64,000 nucleotides of DNA from DATARR01 sp044868005. Its GTDB lineage: Bacteria; Acidobacteriota; Thermoanaerobaculia; Multivoradales; UBA5704. Shown one piece after another: positions 25,335-36,100 of the stretch (positions are counted from its first letter, which is position 1; each line of letters begins with the position of its first letter). A model generated the notes under the pieces. That model saw only the letters and a program-made list of their open reading frames with translations. It had not been told where the DNA came from and ran no database searches. Location: contig JBIOVX010000162.1 in NCBI GenBank assembly GCA_044868005.1, positions 1 through 64,000 on the forward strand, written 5' to 3'. The translations under genes and the position numbers were made by a program.

Positions 25335-26501
25335 TCAGCCCGGCGGAGGAGCCGGCGCCGGCGGGGGGATCTCGGGCACCGTGGTGTCGATGGGTTTCGG
25401 CGTCGGCAGGGCGCCTGGCTTCGTGGGATCGATGACGGGGGCCGCGGGGGAAGCCTCCGACGGCGACCGCGCCGCGCCGGCCAACCCCTCGACTTCTTCC
25501 TCGGGAGCCGCCGCGAGCTGGCGGCGGAAGCCCGCCGCCTCCTCGGGAGGGTTGGCCACGATGAGCGACTTCTTCTCCAGCTCCACCATGTACTTGATGA
25601 TCTCCTCGCGGAAGACGCGGTCCTCCTCGCGTTGCTGGATCGCCGCCTGAACCTCGGAGAACGGCGGAATGCGCGACTCGCGGCGATCGATCACCTGCAC
25701 GAGGTGGAGCCCACCGCGCGCGGCCACGGGCTCGCTCATCGAGCCCTTCGGCAGCTTCCAGACGGCGGTCTCGAGGTTCTTGTCGAGGTCGCCGGGAGAC
25801 ACCCAGCCGAGCTCGATGACGCTGCTCGTCACGCCCTTCTCCGCGTAGTCGGCGACGGCATCGGCCAGCGGCGTGCCGGCCGTCACATTGAAGCGGATCG
25901 CGTCGGCGATGCGGGGCCGCTCCTCGGCGGGGGCGCCGTCCTCCTCGAGCACCACGACCTCGCTGAGCTGCACCTGCTCCGGCTGGCGGAACTGCTCGAG
26001 GTTCTTGCGGTAGTAGCGGCGGAGATCCTCTTCGTCGACCTTGACGCGGCTCTGCACCTCGCGGCCGCGCACCTCCTGGATGCGCAGGGTGTTGCGGAGC
26101 TGCGCCCGGATCTGCTCCTCGGTCAGCCCGGACTGCGCCAGGGCCGCCGCGAACTCCTGGTCGGTCTTGATGTTGTAGTTCTCCCGCAGTTGGCCCATGG
26201 CGAAGTCGACCTGCGCGTCGCTGATCTCGACCGCGAGCTGATCGGCGCGCGAGTCCAGGAGCAGCTCGCGGAACATGTCCGCGAACACCATCTCTCCGGC
26301 CTGGCCGAGGAGGCGCTGGCGCTCCTCGGGATCCTGCTCGCGGCGCAGGATCTCGCGCACCATTTCCTCGCGGCGCTGGCGATAGTCGAGCAGCGTCGCG
26401 ATGCGATCGTTGACGCGCAGCACGACGCGGTTGAGCACTTCGGCATGAAGCGCCGGGGAGAGGGTGAGGAGGAGGGTGAGGCTAACCAGTGTTCTGCGCA
26501 T
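25335..26501 (-). CDS. SurA-like periplasmic foldase/peptidyl-prolyl isomerase
   Basis: The 388-residue product has a Sec signal (MRRTLVSLTLLLTLSPALHA, cleavage after AHA-type site), a SurA N-terminal helical domain (VNDRIATLLDYRQRREEM, AVEISDAQVDFAMGQL, GLTEEQIRAQLRNTLRIQEV) and one parvulin-type domain (VQLSEVVVLEE... LGWVSPGDLDKNLETAVWKLPKGSMSEPVAARGGLHLVQVIDRRE). A Pro-rich C-terminal tail of about 50 residues follows. It probably chaperones outer-membrane proteins. ATG at 26501 places the signal correctly. It overlaps the upstream lipoprotein gene by 20 bases. Confidence 0.88.
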   Translation of the reverse strand: MRRTLVSLTLLLTLSPALHAEVLNRVVLRVNDRIATLLDYRQRREEMVREILRREQDPEERQRLLGQAGEMVFADMFRELLLDSRADQLAVEISDAQVDFAMGQLRENYNIKTDQEFAAALAQSGLTEEQIRAQLRNTLRIQEVRGREVQSRVKVDEEDLRRYYRKNLEQFRQPEQVQLSEVVVLEEDGAPAEERPRIADAIRFNVTAGTPLADAVADYAEKGVTSSVIELGWVSPGDLDKNLETAVWKLPKGSMSEPVAARGGLHLVQVIDRRESRIPPFSEVQAAIQQREEDRVFREEIIKYMVELEKKSLIVANPPEEAAGFRRQLAAAPEEEVEGLAGAARSPSEASPAAPVIDPTKPGALPTPKPIDTTVPEIPPPAPAPPPG

Positions 26502-27354
26502 GGGATTCCTTGTAAGAGCCGGCGTACCCGAACGGAAGATTCCGCTCGTAAACCACGACATTGTAACGGGTTCTGGCTTGCTGGACCAGGGAGCGGACGA
26601 GCCGGTCGGCGCGCTCCTGGCGCAGCTTGGCGGCGATCTCGCCGCGCGCCTGCGCCAGCGGCACCACCGCCGCCGCCTGCCGCTCGGTGACCTGAAAGAT
26701 ATGGAAGCCGTACTCGGCCGGCACCAGGCCGCTCACCTCGCCCGGCTGCAGAGCGAAGATGACGTCCGCGAAGGCGGGAGGGAGGTCGGCGCGCGCGAGC
26801 TCCCCCTGATCGCCTCCCCCGGCCGCGCTCGGGTCGCGGGACAGCCGCCGCGCCACCTCGCTGAAGGCGGCGCCGGCGGCGATCTCGCGCAACGCCCGTT
26901 CCGCCGTCGAACGGTCCTCGGTGAGGATCTGCCGCACCCGCACGCGCTCCGGACGCGAGAACTCCCCGCGATGGGCCTGGTAATAGCCGGCGACCTCCGC
27001 GGCGCCGGGCTCCCGCTTGAGGTCGTGCTGGAGCAAGGCATCGATGGCGCGCCGCGGCCCCGCAGCGCCGCCGGCCTGCCGCACGAGCTTGCGGTCCACG
27101 GCGAGCCGCGTCAACAGGCGCTCGTCGAGAAACTGATCGAAGAGCTCCGAGAGCACGTCGCTGCCGAGCACGCCGCCGTCGCCGACGGTGCGGTCCAGAT
27201 AGCTCTCGAACTCGGAGTACCGCACCTCGGCATCGCCGATGCGCGCTACGGCGTCCGGGGCGGGGGGCGGGGTGGAGGGTTGGCAGGCGATGACGATCAA
27301 CAGCAGACAGAGGGTCTGTGCAGGAATCGGCGGCCTGCCCTTCGAAGCCCTCAC
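26482..27354 (-). CDS. PpiC-type peptidyl-prolyl isomerase lipoprotein
   Basis: The 290-residue product has a lipoprotein signal ending in the lipobox LIVIAC (Cys about residue 23), a helical region (VLSELFDQFLDERLLTRLAVD) and a parvulin domain (VRVRQILTEDRSTAERALREI, GELARADLPPAFADVIFALQPGEVSGLVPAEYGFHIFQV). It resembles PrsA-type foldases. The start is GTG at 27354, the only choice that gives a normal-length signal. That codon and its GGGGAG ribosome site lie inside the arm of the inverted-repeat element at 27343-27480, so the element seems to supply the translation start. It forms a foldase pair with the SurA-like gene. Confidence 0.85.
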   Translation of the reverse strand: MRASKGRPPIPAQTLCLLLIVIACQPSTPPPAPDAVARIGDAEVRYSEFESYLDRTVGDGGVLGSDVLSELFDQFLDERLLTRLAVDRKLVRQAGGAAGPRRAIDALLQHDLKREPGAAEVAGYYQAHRGEFSRPERVRVRQILTEDRSTAERALREIAAGAAFSEVARRLSRDPSAAGGGDQGELARADLPPAFADVIFALQPGEVSGLVPAEYGFHIFQVTERQAAAVVPLAQARGEIAAKLRQERADRLVRSLVQQARTRYNVVVYERNLPFGYAGSYKESHAQNTG

Positions 27355-27480
27355 CTCCCCGGCCCTCCTCTCCCAGAGGGAGAGGAGGGAGAAAAAAGGA
27401 GAAAAAACGCGGCGAGGCGTTTCTTTTCTTGTTCCCCTCTCTCCCTCTGGGAGAGAGGGGCCGGGGGAGTGAGGGCTTCG
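27343..27480. repeat. 138-bp inverted-repeat (MITE-like) element, copy 1
   Basis: Arms of about 32 bases (27343-27374 and 27449-27480), CGAAGCCCTCAC... and ...GTGAGGGCTTCG, pair almost perfectly. The arms read CCCCGGCCCYCYCTCCC, with nested CTCTCCC/GGGAGAG hairpins inside and an A-rich, T-rich centre. A second copy of nearly the same size is at 48813-48949. It lies between the mfd stop and the lipoprotein start. No coding capacity; mobilisation in trans is inferred. Confidence 0.8.
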
Positions 27481-27494
27481 GAGGGCATATCCTC

Positions 27495-30953
<3,459 letters not shown>

Positions 30954-30963
30954 TCAGAGAGTC

Positions 30964-31099
30964 TAACGTCGGAGCCCGAGCCGGGGATTCCGGCTTCCAG
31001 GGGGATACGGACGCGGGACTGCTCGATGAGGGCGAGGAAATCCGGGTTGGTGCCGAGCGAGAGGCTCTCGAGGTTGCTGGGAGTTTGCTGGATTACCGG
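30964..31099 (-). pseudogene. remnant of an antitoxin C-terminus
   Basis: An open stretch reads SNLESLSLGTNPDFLALIEQ and continues SRVR...EAGI. This matches the common end of Phd/YefM-type antitoxins (LGTNPEFLALIERSRAR...GGIS). The N-terminal DNA-binding half is missing and the reading frame runs on into the mfd start region. The match is by eye and short. It overlaps the PIN-gene stop by a few bases. Confidence 0.35.
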
Positions 31100-31533
31100 T
31101 CCGGCCGCAGCGGATCGATCCACGTCCGATTCAAATACGTGGGATCCAGGGGATCGAAGTCCTTGTCGGTCGTGAGGAGATGGGCTCCAGTCGCGACGGC
31201 CGTAGCGGCAATCCAGACGTCATTGTTCTGGATGGGATTACCTGTCCGCCGCAGGAAGAATTCGATCTCGGCGTAAGAACTGAGGACCTCATCCGAGATA
31301 TCCACGATGGCCAGTTGATTGATCAGAGCTTCCAGCGATGCGGCCTTCTGTGGTCCCCAGCCCAATCGCTTGGCAAATGCGAGAGCCTCTCCAATAGTGA
31401 TGATGGAAACCAGGGGCTTTTCCGGTCTGGTCCGAAGATGGAAGCGAGCCTCTATGGACCTCCCGATCCACTTGTCCCGGACGAGGTGGAGGAGGATGTT
31501 GGTAGCGAGGAGAAAGACTCGGGGCGCGCTCAC
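31093..31533 (-). CDS. PIN-domain VapC-like toxin with altered catalytic Asp
   Basis: The 146-residue product is a PIN-domain RNase-type fold: N-terminal strand VFLLATNILLHLV, a Glu in SIITIGEALAFAKRLG, NNDVWIAATAVATGAHLLTTDKDFD. Canonical VapC begins LLDTNIL with a metal-binding Asp; here the codon is GCT (Ala), so the first catalytic acid is lost while the Glu and both later Asp positions remain. It may be inactive or only able to bind RNA. It overlaps the antitoxin stop by 4 bases. Confidence 0.85.
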   Translation of the reverse strand: MSAPRVFLLATNILLHLVRDKWIGRSIEARFHLRTRPEKPLVSIITIGEALAFAKRLGWGPQKAASLEALINQLAIVDISDEVLSSYAEIEFFLRRTGNPIQNNDVWIAATAVATGAHLLTTDKDFDPLDPTYLNRTWIDPLRPDR

Positions 31534-31760
31534 GAGAGTTCGTCGAGCAGGGCGATGATCTCCTCGTCGCTCTCATCTCCGGGCCATCGGCCGATGATGG
31601 CGTTGATGCCGGAGTCTGGCCCCTGGGGCTGGTGTAGGGATGCCCGGTCGAGTTTCCTCACCAGAACCCCCGCGAAGGGAGATCGGGTCTCGACAACACG
31701 ACCCTTTTCCTCTTCCTGCGGTGGGGTGTTCTGAATCAACCTGGATTCTTTGGAAGACAT
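31530..31760 (-). CDS. VapB-type antitoxin
   Basis: The 76-residue product is predicted to pair with the downstream PIN protein. Its C-terminus GINAIIGRWPGDESDEEIIALLDELS is the typical toxin-wrapping acidic tail of PIN-associated antitoxins. ATG at 31760 is chosen over an upstream start for length. The stop overlaps the toxin start (ATGA), the usual arrangement. No classic AbrB or ribbon-helix-helix domain is obvious in the N-terminal half. Confidence 0.7.
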   Translation of the reverse strand: MSSKESRLIQNTPPQEEEKGRVVETRSPFAGVLVRKLDRASLHQPQGPDSGINAIIGRWPGDESDEEIIALLDELS

Positions 31761-31870
31761 CCCTGCGCTCCTCGGCAAGTATAACGCCCCGCACGTCAGT
31801 CTGCCTCATCTGGCTGAAAATGGCAAAACGGCGGGCCCGCTACGCCCCCCTCCCTAAAGACTCTACTGGG

Positions 31871-32089
31871 CTAGCGCTGTCGTCGCGCAGCCAGGCGTTC
31901 TCGCATCTCGCCGGTGGAGATCCCAGCTCCAGGGTGGCAGCGGGCGCGGGACTGCTCCACCACCTCCTCGATCGGCACGAGGACGGCCACGGGCTTGCCG
32001 CCTTCGGTGACGACCAAGGTCTCGTGGTGCGCTCGCTCGGCGTACTCCGCAAGGGGGCCGGTCGCCTCGGACATTTCTACGGTCTTCAT
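31871..32089 (-). CDS. Phd/YefM-family antitoxin
   Basis: The 72-residue product begins MKTVEMSEATGPLAEYAERA and continues ETLVVTEGGKPVAVLVPIEE, the standard Phd/YefM DNA-binding and dimerisation fold. Its tail SRAR...GAGISTGEMRERLA would contact a RelE-type toxin. The matching toxin is only a fragment immediately upstream (32086-32211), so this antitoxin appears orphaned. The start ATG overlaps that fragment's stop by 4 bases. Confidence 0.85.
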   Translation of the reverse strand: MKTVEMSEATGPLAEYAERAHHETLVVTEGGKPVAVLVPIEEVVEQSRARCHPGAGISTGEMRERLAARRQR

Positions 32090-32211
32090 AGCTGGAGTTC
32101 CCTGCCTGCGATGCGGAGCCGGTTGCGGTCCTTGACGCCGACGGCGCGGATCGTCACCACCGCCTCAGACTCGCGCTGGGCATCATAGTACACACCCCGC
32201 TTCAGGCGTCC
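32086..32211 (-). pseudogene. truncated RelE-type toxin
   Basis: Read on the minus strand, the frame gives GRLKRGVYYDAQRESEAVVT, then IRAVGVKDRNRLRI and AGRELQL before TGA. This is the C-terminal half of RelE/ParE toxins (the YRVYYD...VVVIRAVG..R..L.I pattern). A stop codon directly precedes it in frame and there is no start, so the N-terminal half is gone. It joins the Phd antitoxin by an ATGA overlap. This toxin-first order is unusual for RelE-Phd pairs but occurs. Confidence 0.6.
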
Positions 32212-32303
32212 TCACTGTCTCACAGGGTCCGCGAGAGGCGGCAGATGGACGAGCAGCGCTTTCTTGCCTGCCGCCGAACCAGTAGACTGGAAGGGAGGCC
32301 GCC

Positions 32304-32441
32304 ATGAGGACCCAGTCCCCCGACACGCCGCCGGAGATCGAGGAGATCCTTCTGGATCGATATCGACGGATGAGTCCTCTCGAAAAGCTCCTGCGGGTCT
32401 TCGAGCTGAACTACATGGCGAAAGCGGCTTGGATGGAGTAA
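32304..32441 (+). pseudogene. truncated copy of the small helical gene at 36512
   Basis: The first 38 codons, MRTQSPDTPPEIEEILLDRY and RRMSPLEKLLRVFELNYMA, match the intact 87-residue gene at 36512-36775 at most positions. The frame then diverges and stops after 45 residues (KAAWME). The nucleotide match starts around the start codon. It is a broken duplicate; its expected nucleotidyltransferase partner is absent and the Mrr-like gene follows instead. Confidence 0.75.
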
Positions 32442-32455
32442 ACGAGATCCCTTAT

Positions 32456-33580
32456 ATGGAAATAATTATTGTACTCGTAATAGTCGTATGTATCATCGGC
32501 GCTGCTGGCTGGGCAAGCAACGTCCGGCGAGAAGTCACCGCTCGCGAGAAGGCACTGGCGAAAGAACGGGCGGCTCTTGAACTTCAAATGCGCCAGCGCG
32601 AGACGTTACTGGAGCAACGCGATGCCGCATTTAGTCAGGGTTACATATCAGGTCGCAAGTGGTTGGCAGAATACATTGCAGAGTGGCGCCAGTCCATGGA
32701 TGAATCACGCGAGAAATACTTGCGTTCGAAACCGCATCCAGGAATGAAGTCCGCAGACGTGGTTCGTATCGTCAAGACAGAGAAGAGAGTGCTCCAAGCA
32801 GAACTGAAGTTCCTGCAGTACCAACTCGCAGCCTATGAAGAATACTTTCCGTTTTTGGAGGAATATAAAGAGGCTATTCTCGACGAGCGCGTTGCTCTAG
32901 GAGCTGATCGCAACAATGTCGAGGAACTTGAGGCCGCTGATCCTGTCCAACTTTTACTCGAACCGGAGGAATACCGGAGGTTGTCTTCTGCCGAAAAGAA
33001 CCAATTAGCCTTAGAACGGTACCTTTCCCGCCCAAAGAGCAAGTGGGAGATAGGCCGTTTCTACGAACGCTACATCGGCTACCTTTATGAAAGAGATGGG
33101 TGGCGGGTTACTTTTGAAGGTGCCGTTAAGGGTTACGAGGACTTCGGGCGCGACCTTATCTGCAACAGAGGCCCGGAGGTCGAGATCGTGCAAGCCAAAT
33201 GTTGGAGTCGGGAGAGAGTTATTCGCGAGAAGCATATCTTTCAGCTCTTCGGTACAACCATTCATTACCGCAAGATCTTTCCAAACAAGGACGTCCGGCC
33301 GATCTTCGTGACCACCACAGCACTTTCGGAAGCCGCTGACGAGGTGGCCATGGTCTTGGGCGTCAGAATAGAGCGACGCCCCCTGACGAAGGAGTATCCA
33401 ATGATTAAGTGTAACATCAATGCACAAACAAAAGACCGAATCTATCATCTTCCGTTCGACCAGCAGTACGATCGTACGATGATCGGGAGCATTCCCGGCG
33501 AGTGCTATGTCGCGACAACAGCCGAAGCAGAGAAGTTGGGATTCCGGCGCGCGTGGCGGTACCGAGGGGGAGAGGCTTAG
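32456..33580 (+). CDS. membrane-anchored Mrr-like restriction endonuclease
   Basis: The 374-residue product has an N-terminal membrane helix (MEIIIVLVIVVCIIGAAGWA), a coiled coil (TAREKALAKERAALELQMRQ) and helical linker to about residue 190. A Mrr-type nuclease core follows: FYERYIGYLYERDGW, EDFGRDLIC with the active-site Asp, VEIVQAKCW giving the Q-x-K pair. The last 45 residues (RIYHLPFDQQYDRT... AEAEKLGFRRA) match the small 'sunset'-type domain often appended to nucleases. ATG at 32456 is preferred. Codon use and GC are clearly lower than in the core genes, so it is probably imported. The inferred role is defence against foreign DNA at the membrane. Confidence 0.8.
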   Translation: MEIIIVLVIVVCIIGAAGWASNVRREVTAREKALAKERAALELQMRQRETLLEQRDAAFSQGYISGRKWLAEYIAEWRQSMDESREKYLRSKPHPGMKSADVVRIVKTEKRVLQAELKFLQYQLAAYEEYFPFLEEYKEAILDERVALGADRNNVEELEAADPVQLLLEPEEYRRLSSAEKNQLALERYLSRPKSKWEIGRFYERYIGYLYERDGWRVTFEGAVKGYEDFGRDLICNRGPEVEIVQAKCWSRERVIREKHIFQLFGTTIHYRKIFPNKDVRPIFVTTTALSEAADEVAMVLGVRIERRPLTKEYPMIKCNINAQTKDRIYHLPFDQQYDRTMIGSIPGECYVATTAEAEKLGFRRAWRYRGGEA

Positions 33581-33604
33581 ACGGATTAGAGAAGCAGCCG
33601 ATAG

Positions 33605-33667
33605 ACACAGCGAGAACTTCAGGCCGGACCATCCGTGAACGTCCGGTACCCACGATCCCGCCCGACT
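33605..33667 (+). repeat. dispersed repeat shared with 35621-35684, copy A
   Basis: A 30-base block from ACACAGCGAGAACTTCAGG to GGACCATCC (33605-33634) and a 15-base block CGATCCCGCCCGACT (33653-33667) are identical to copy B and similarly spaced. In copy B the sequence is the 3' end of an open frame, so copy A may be the leftover end of a lost homologue. Confidence 0.8.
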
Positions 33668-33757
33668 GAGAACGTGGCGCCTGAGCGGCCCAGCAAACTG
33701 ACGTCCGACCGCCCCATGTTCAAGAACCCAACGGCGTGCGGGTGTATACTTCGGCGT

Positions 33758-34147
33758 ATGGCACGCATGCAGGTTTACCTCCCCGACGATTTGTACGCAC
33801 TGGTGAAGGCCCGCGGCCTACCAGCCTCGGAGCTGCTTCAGAAAGCTGTGCGTGCAGAGCTGCGTCGGCAGGAGCTGCTCACCGAAGCCGACCGCTACAT
33901 TGCGGATCTGATCGCCGATGTGGGGCCACCCGCAGTAGCTCAGCGCAAGCACGCCGCCGCCGTCGCACGTCGCCTTAATGCCGTTGATATGGTGCGCAGC
34001 ATCCGCGAAGCGCACTACGCGAAGATCAAGGACTTATCCCCCGAGGAGAAGATAAGATTTTTCAGGGAGAAGGCCCGCGCATTACACTCTGAGTTGGGAA
34101 AGCCCGAGGAGCTTCCGCAGAACCAAGCCCCAGCGACGCGACCATGA
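33758..34147 (+). CDS. ribbon-helix-helix-like antitoxin/regulator
   Basis: The 129-residue product begins MARMQVYLPDDLYALVKARG followed by LPASELLQKAVRAEL, a CopG-type ribbon-helix-helix pattern with one strand and two helices. The rest is charged helix. ATG at 33758 is chosen because the strand begins right after it; a longer frame starts upstream inside copy A of the dispersed repeat. Its stop overlaps the next gene by 4 bases, so the two are likely one transcription unit. Confidence 0.65.
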   Translation: MARMQVYLPDDLYALVKARGLPASELLQKAVRAELRRQELLTEADRYIADLIADVGPPAVAQRKHAAAVARRLNAVDMVRSIREAHYAKIKDLSPEEKIRFFREKARALHSELGKPEELPQNQAPATRP

Positions 34148-34497
34148 AAGCGATTCTCGAAGTGGCTCGTAGAGGCTCTGTCTTTCAATCGGCGGCGCAG
34201 CAAGTGGCTGGTGCCCGGAAGGGACGCACACCGGACTTCCGGCTCAGTTTTGAGTCTGCGCGTTCTTTGTTCACTGAGCTGACCCCCGCGCGGCTTGACC
34301 TTCTCGATACGCTGCGCCGTGTTGGTCCCTGCAGCATCTACGCCCTTGCCAAGGCGGCCGAGCGCAATTACTCCAACGTTCACACGGACGTGTCGCGGCT
34401 CGAAGAACTCGGTCTGATCGAGCGCTCAGAAGAGGGTGCGGTCTCCGTGCCCTACGAAGCGATCGAGATTCTCGTTCCGCTCGCGCAATCGGCATAG
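34144..34497 (+). CDS. winged-helix transcriptional regulator, antitoxin-like
   Basis: The 117-residue product has a helical N-terminus and a winged-helix domain (LTPARLDLLDTLRRVGPCSI, YALAKAAERNYSNVHTDVSRLEELGLIER, wing VSVPYEAIEI). This matches the COG4190-like predicted regulators, which often act as antitoxins of TumE-type toxins; no TumE-like gene is adjacent. ATGA overlap with the ribbon-helix-helix gene suggests a two-component module. Its last codons lie in a 17-base repeat that also ends the HEPN gene at 36479-36495. Confidence 0.7.
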   Translation: MKAILEVARRGSVFQSAAQQVAGARKGRTPDFRLSFESARSLFTELTPARLDLLDTLRRVGPCSIYALAKAAERNYSNVHTDVSRLEELGLIERSEEGAVSVPYEAIEILVPLAQSA

Positions 34498-34503
34498 CGA
34501 TGT
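34487..34503 (+). repeat. 17-base gene-end repeat, copy A
   Basis: AATCGGCATAGCGATGT spans the stop of the winged-helix gene. An identical 17-mer spans the stop of the HEPN gene at 36479-36495. Chance identity of this length within 2 kb is unlikely, so it marks a duplication or recombination joint. Confidence 0.6.
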
Positions 34504-34558
34504 GGCCGAGCATGGACGCACGTCGCAAGAAGGCAAACTAACGGCGGAGGATGCAGCA

Positions 34559-34978
34559 GTGACCACGCCACAAATTACGCGCGACCCACGAACGATCGAT
34601 GTCCTCCTCACGCAGTACAAGCTGCTTGAGGAACGGCGGGCAGCTTTCGGTCGAGAGTTCATGCAAACCATCGGCTTCGTCGGTGGCGGGTTTGGACTCG
34701 TCGTCGGCCTTCTCGGAGCCAAGAGTCCCCTCCTCCTTCCCGTCCTTCGAACAGCCGGAGCCACATTCCTTCTTCTAGCGTTTCTTGCATATCGCCTCGG
34801 CAGGCGACAGGATCATTGCCAAGCGGCCATGGCCCGTGTGGAATCCCTTCTCGAGGGGAGCCTAGGATCGGAGCTCGTGCGTCTTCCGCATGCGGCTAAG
34901 ATCGGCGCGCGACTTGCTATCGTTATCGCTCTCGGGGTGGCCGGTCTTGCTCTGCTGTTTGCGCCTCTCGACTTCTGA
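34559..34978 (+). CDS. small membrane protein, unknown function
   Basis: The 139-residue product has a cytoplasmic-looking N-terminus (RTIDVLLTQYKLLEERRAAFG) and three membrane helices (FVGGGFGLVVGLLG, LLPVLRTAGATFLLLAFLAY, LAIVIALGVAGLALLFAPL). GTG at 34559 is preferred since GGCGGAGG lies about 10 bases upstream; the open frame upstream belongs to the previous gene region. No family is recognised. It sits among toxin-antitoxin genes and may be an effector or a passenger. Confidence 0.6.
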   Translation: MTTPQITRDPRTIDVLLTQYKLLEERRAAFGREFMQTIGFVGGGFGLVVGLLGAKSPLLLPVLRTAGATFLLLAFLAYRLGRRQDHCQAAMARVESLLEGSLGSELVRLPHAAKIGARLAIVIALGVAGLALLFAPLDF

Positions 34979-35161
34979 CAAGTGAGCCTCCTGAATTAGG
35001 TCCAGGTGAATAGGAGGTTAGTGGCCGATCCTAGGCCCCAGCTGGAACCAAGGTTCCCAGCACCTGGAGCTCCCGAGCGCTGGCGGCGGAGCGCCGCCCC
35101 GACTCGAATCCGGATTTTCGCGCTACACTGAAGCCGTGCTACACAGGCAACCGAGGCGCAT

Positions 35162-35392
35162 ATGGCGAACCTGACGATTACCCTTGACGACGAGCTCCTG
35201 CGCCGCGCGCGGATGCGCGCCCTGGAGCAGGACACGTCCGTCAACGCGCTCCTGCGCGACTACCTCGAAGCCTTTGCCGCTACAGGAACGACCTGGGATC
35301 AGTCGACCGATGCCATCCTCCAGCTCTCCGCGCGGTCTCGGAGTGCCCGCGGAGACCGCCGCTGGACCCGGGAAGAGATTCATGAACGATAG
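35162..35392 (+). CDS. ribbon-helix-helix antitoxin, probably orphan
   Basis: The 76-residue product starts MANLTITLDDELLRRARMRA and LEQDTSVNALLRDYLEAFA, the usual VapB-type ribbon-helix-helix, followed by a disordered toxin-binding tail. A PIN toxin normally follows with a short overlap. Here the overlapping frame at 35382 begins MNDRA, as such toxins do, but stops after 13 codons. The toxin therefore seems to be lost. Confidence 0.75.
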   Translation: MANLTITLDDELLRRARMRALEQDTSVNALLRDYLEAFAATGTTWDQSTDAILQLSARSRSARGDRRWTREEIHER

Positions 35393-35423
35393 AGCGGCGG
35401 CGGGCGCTGAAGAATCGCGATGA
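35382..35423 (+). pseudogene. 13-codon stub at expected VapC toxin position
   Basis: ATG at 35382 overlaps the antitoxin end and reads MNDRAAAGAEESR before TGA. The MNDRA start resembles the beginning of PIN toxins (MxDRAFVDTNV), but no DTN motif follows. It is consistent with a deleted toxin; the evidence is positional and weak. Confidence 0.25.
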
Positions 35424-35686
35424 CACGCCACACCTACTTCGAAATTGAGATCACAGCCAGCTCTTCTGGCACCGAAATCTGGCTGGGGGACGATGAAGGC
35501 CATCTTGTCCAGAAGGAGGTCGGAGTGCTGCGGTCAAGCCTCTTGCCAGGCGACTACACCGTAGAGTTCGGCCTCGGAACAGCCTGCTATCCAATCCGCC
35601 TGCGCGGCGATAGCCGGTACACACAGCGAGAACTTCAGGCCGGACCATCCTGCGCACGCCCAGTACCTTCGATCCCGCCCGACTAA
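35420..35686 (+). CDS. small beta-rich protein or domain fragment
   Basis: The 88-residue product reads FEIEITASSSGTEIWLGDDE, then HLVQKEVGVLRSSLLPGDYTVEFGLG and YPIRLRGDSRYTQRELQ. The alternating strands and LPGDYTVEF resemble the PEGA-like/carboxypeptidase-regulatory beta domains usually found at the start of larger proteins, so this is probably a domain left without its remainder. Its 3' end is copy B of the dispersed repeat. No function can be assigned. Confidence 0.5.
   Translation: MTRHTYFEIEITASSSGTEIWLGDDEGHLVQKEVGVLRSSLLPGDYTVEFGLGTACYPIRLRGDSRYTQRELQAGPSCARPVPSIPPD
35621..35684 (+). repeat. dispersed repeat, copy B
   Basis: Identical in two blocks to 33605-33667 (30 bases, then CGATCCCGCCCGACT). 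Here it forms codons 68-88 of the beta-rich open frame and includes its end. Confidence 0.8.
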
Positions 35687-35776
35687 GCAAACATGGGAGG
35701 TGCACGCCTCGACTCGGCGGCCCAGGACTGACGGTTGGCCTGCAAACGAGCCCCGGATTGGGTTACCCTCTTCATC

Positions 35777-36100
35777 ATGTTTCGCCTCGAACAGACCGGC
35801 ATACTCCAGAAGGTCAAACAGACGATCCGGGCGTTGGAGCCTGGAGCCGAGGTCAAGCTCTATGGCTCCCGCTCCCGCCAGGAGGCCGGCCCGGATTCCG
35901 ACTGGGACTTCCTCGTTCTGGTGGAAGGCCCGGTCAGCGACGCCCGCGCCGACACGATCCGCCACCAGCTCTACGAAATCGAATGGGAGTCGGGAGAAGT
36001 CCTGAACGTCATCGTGCGGAGCCGCGAAGAGTGGAACAGCCCCCTCTATGCAGCCATGCCATTCCGGCAGGAGGTGGAGCGTGATGGGGTTCTACTGTGA
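35777..36100 (+). CDS. MNT-type nucleotidyltransferase (MntA-like antitoxin)
   Basis: The 107-residue product carries the minimal nucleotidyltransferase motif GSRSRQEAGPDSDWDFLVLVEG (GS...SDxD), enough to bind Mg-ATP. In MNT-HEPN modules this protein AMPylates or otherwise neutralises the HEPN RNase. ATG at 35777 places the fold correctly. The next gene starts at a GTG overlapping its stop (GTGA), so the two are co-translated. Confidence 0.88.
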   Translation: MFRLEQTGILQKVKQTIRALEPGAEVKLYGSRSRQEAGPDSDWDFLVLVEGPVSDARADTIRHQLYEIEWESGEVLNVIVRSREEWNSPLYAAMPFRQEVERDGVLL

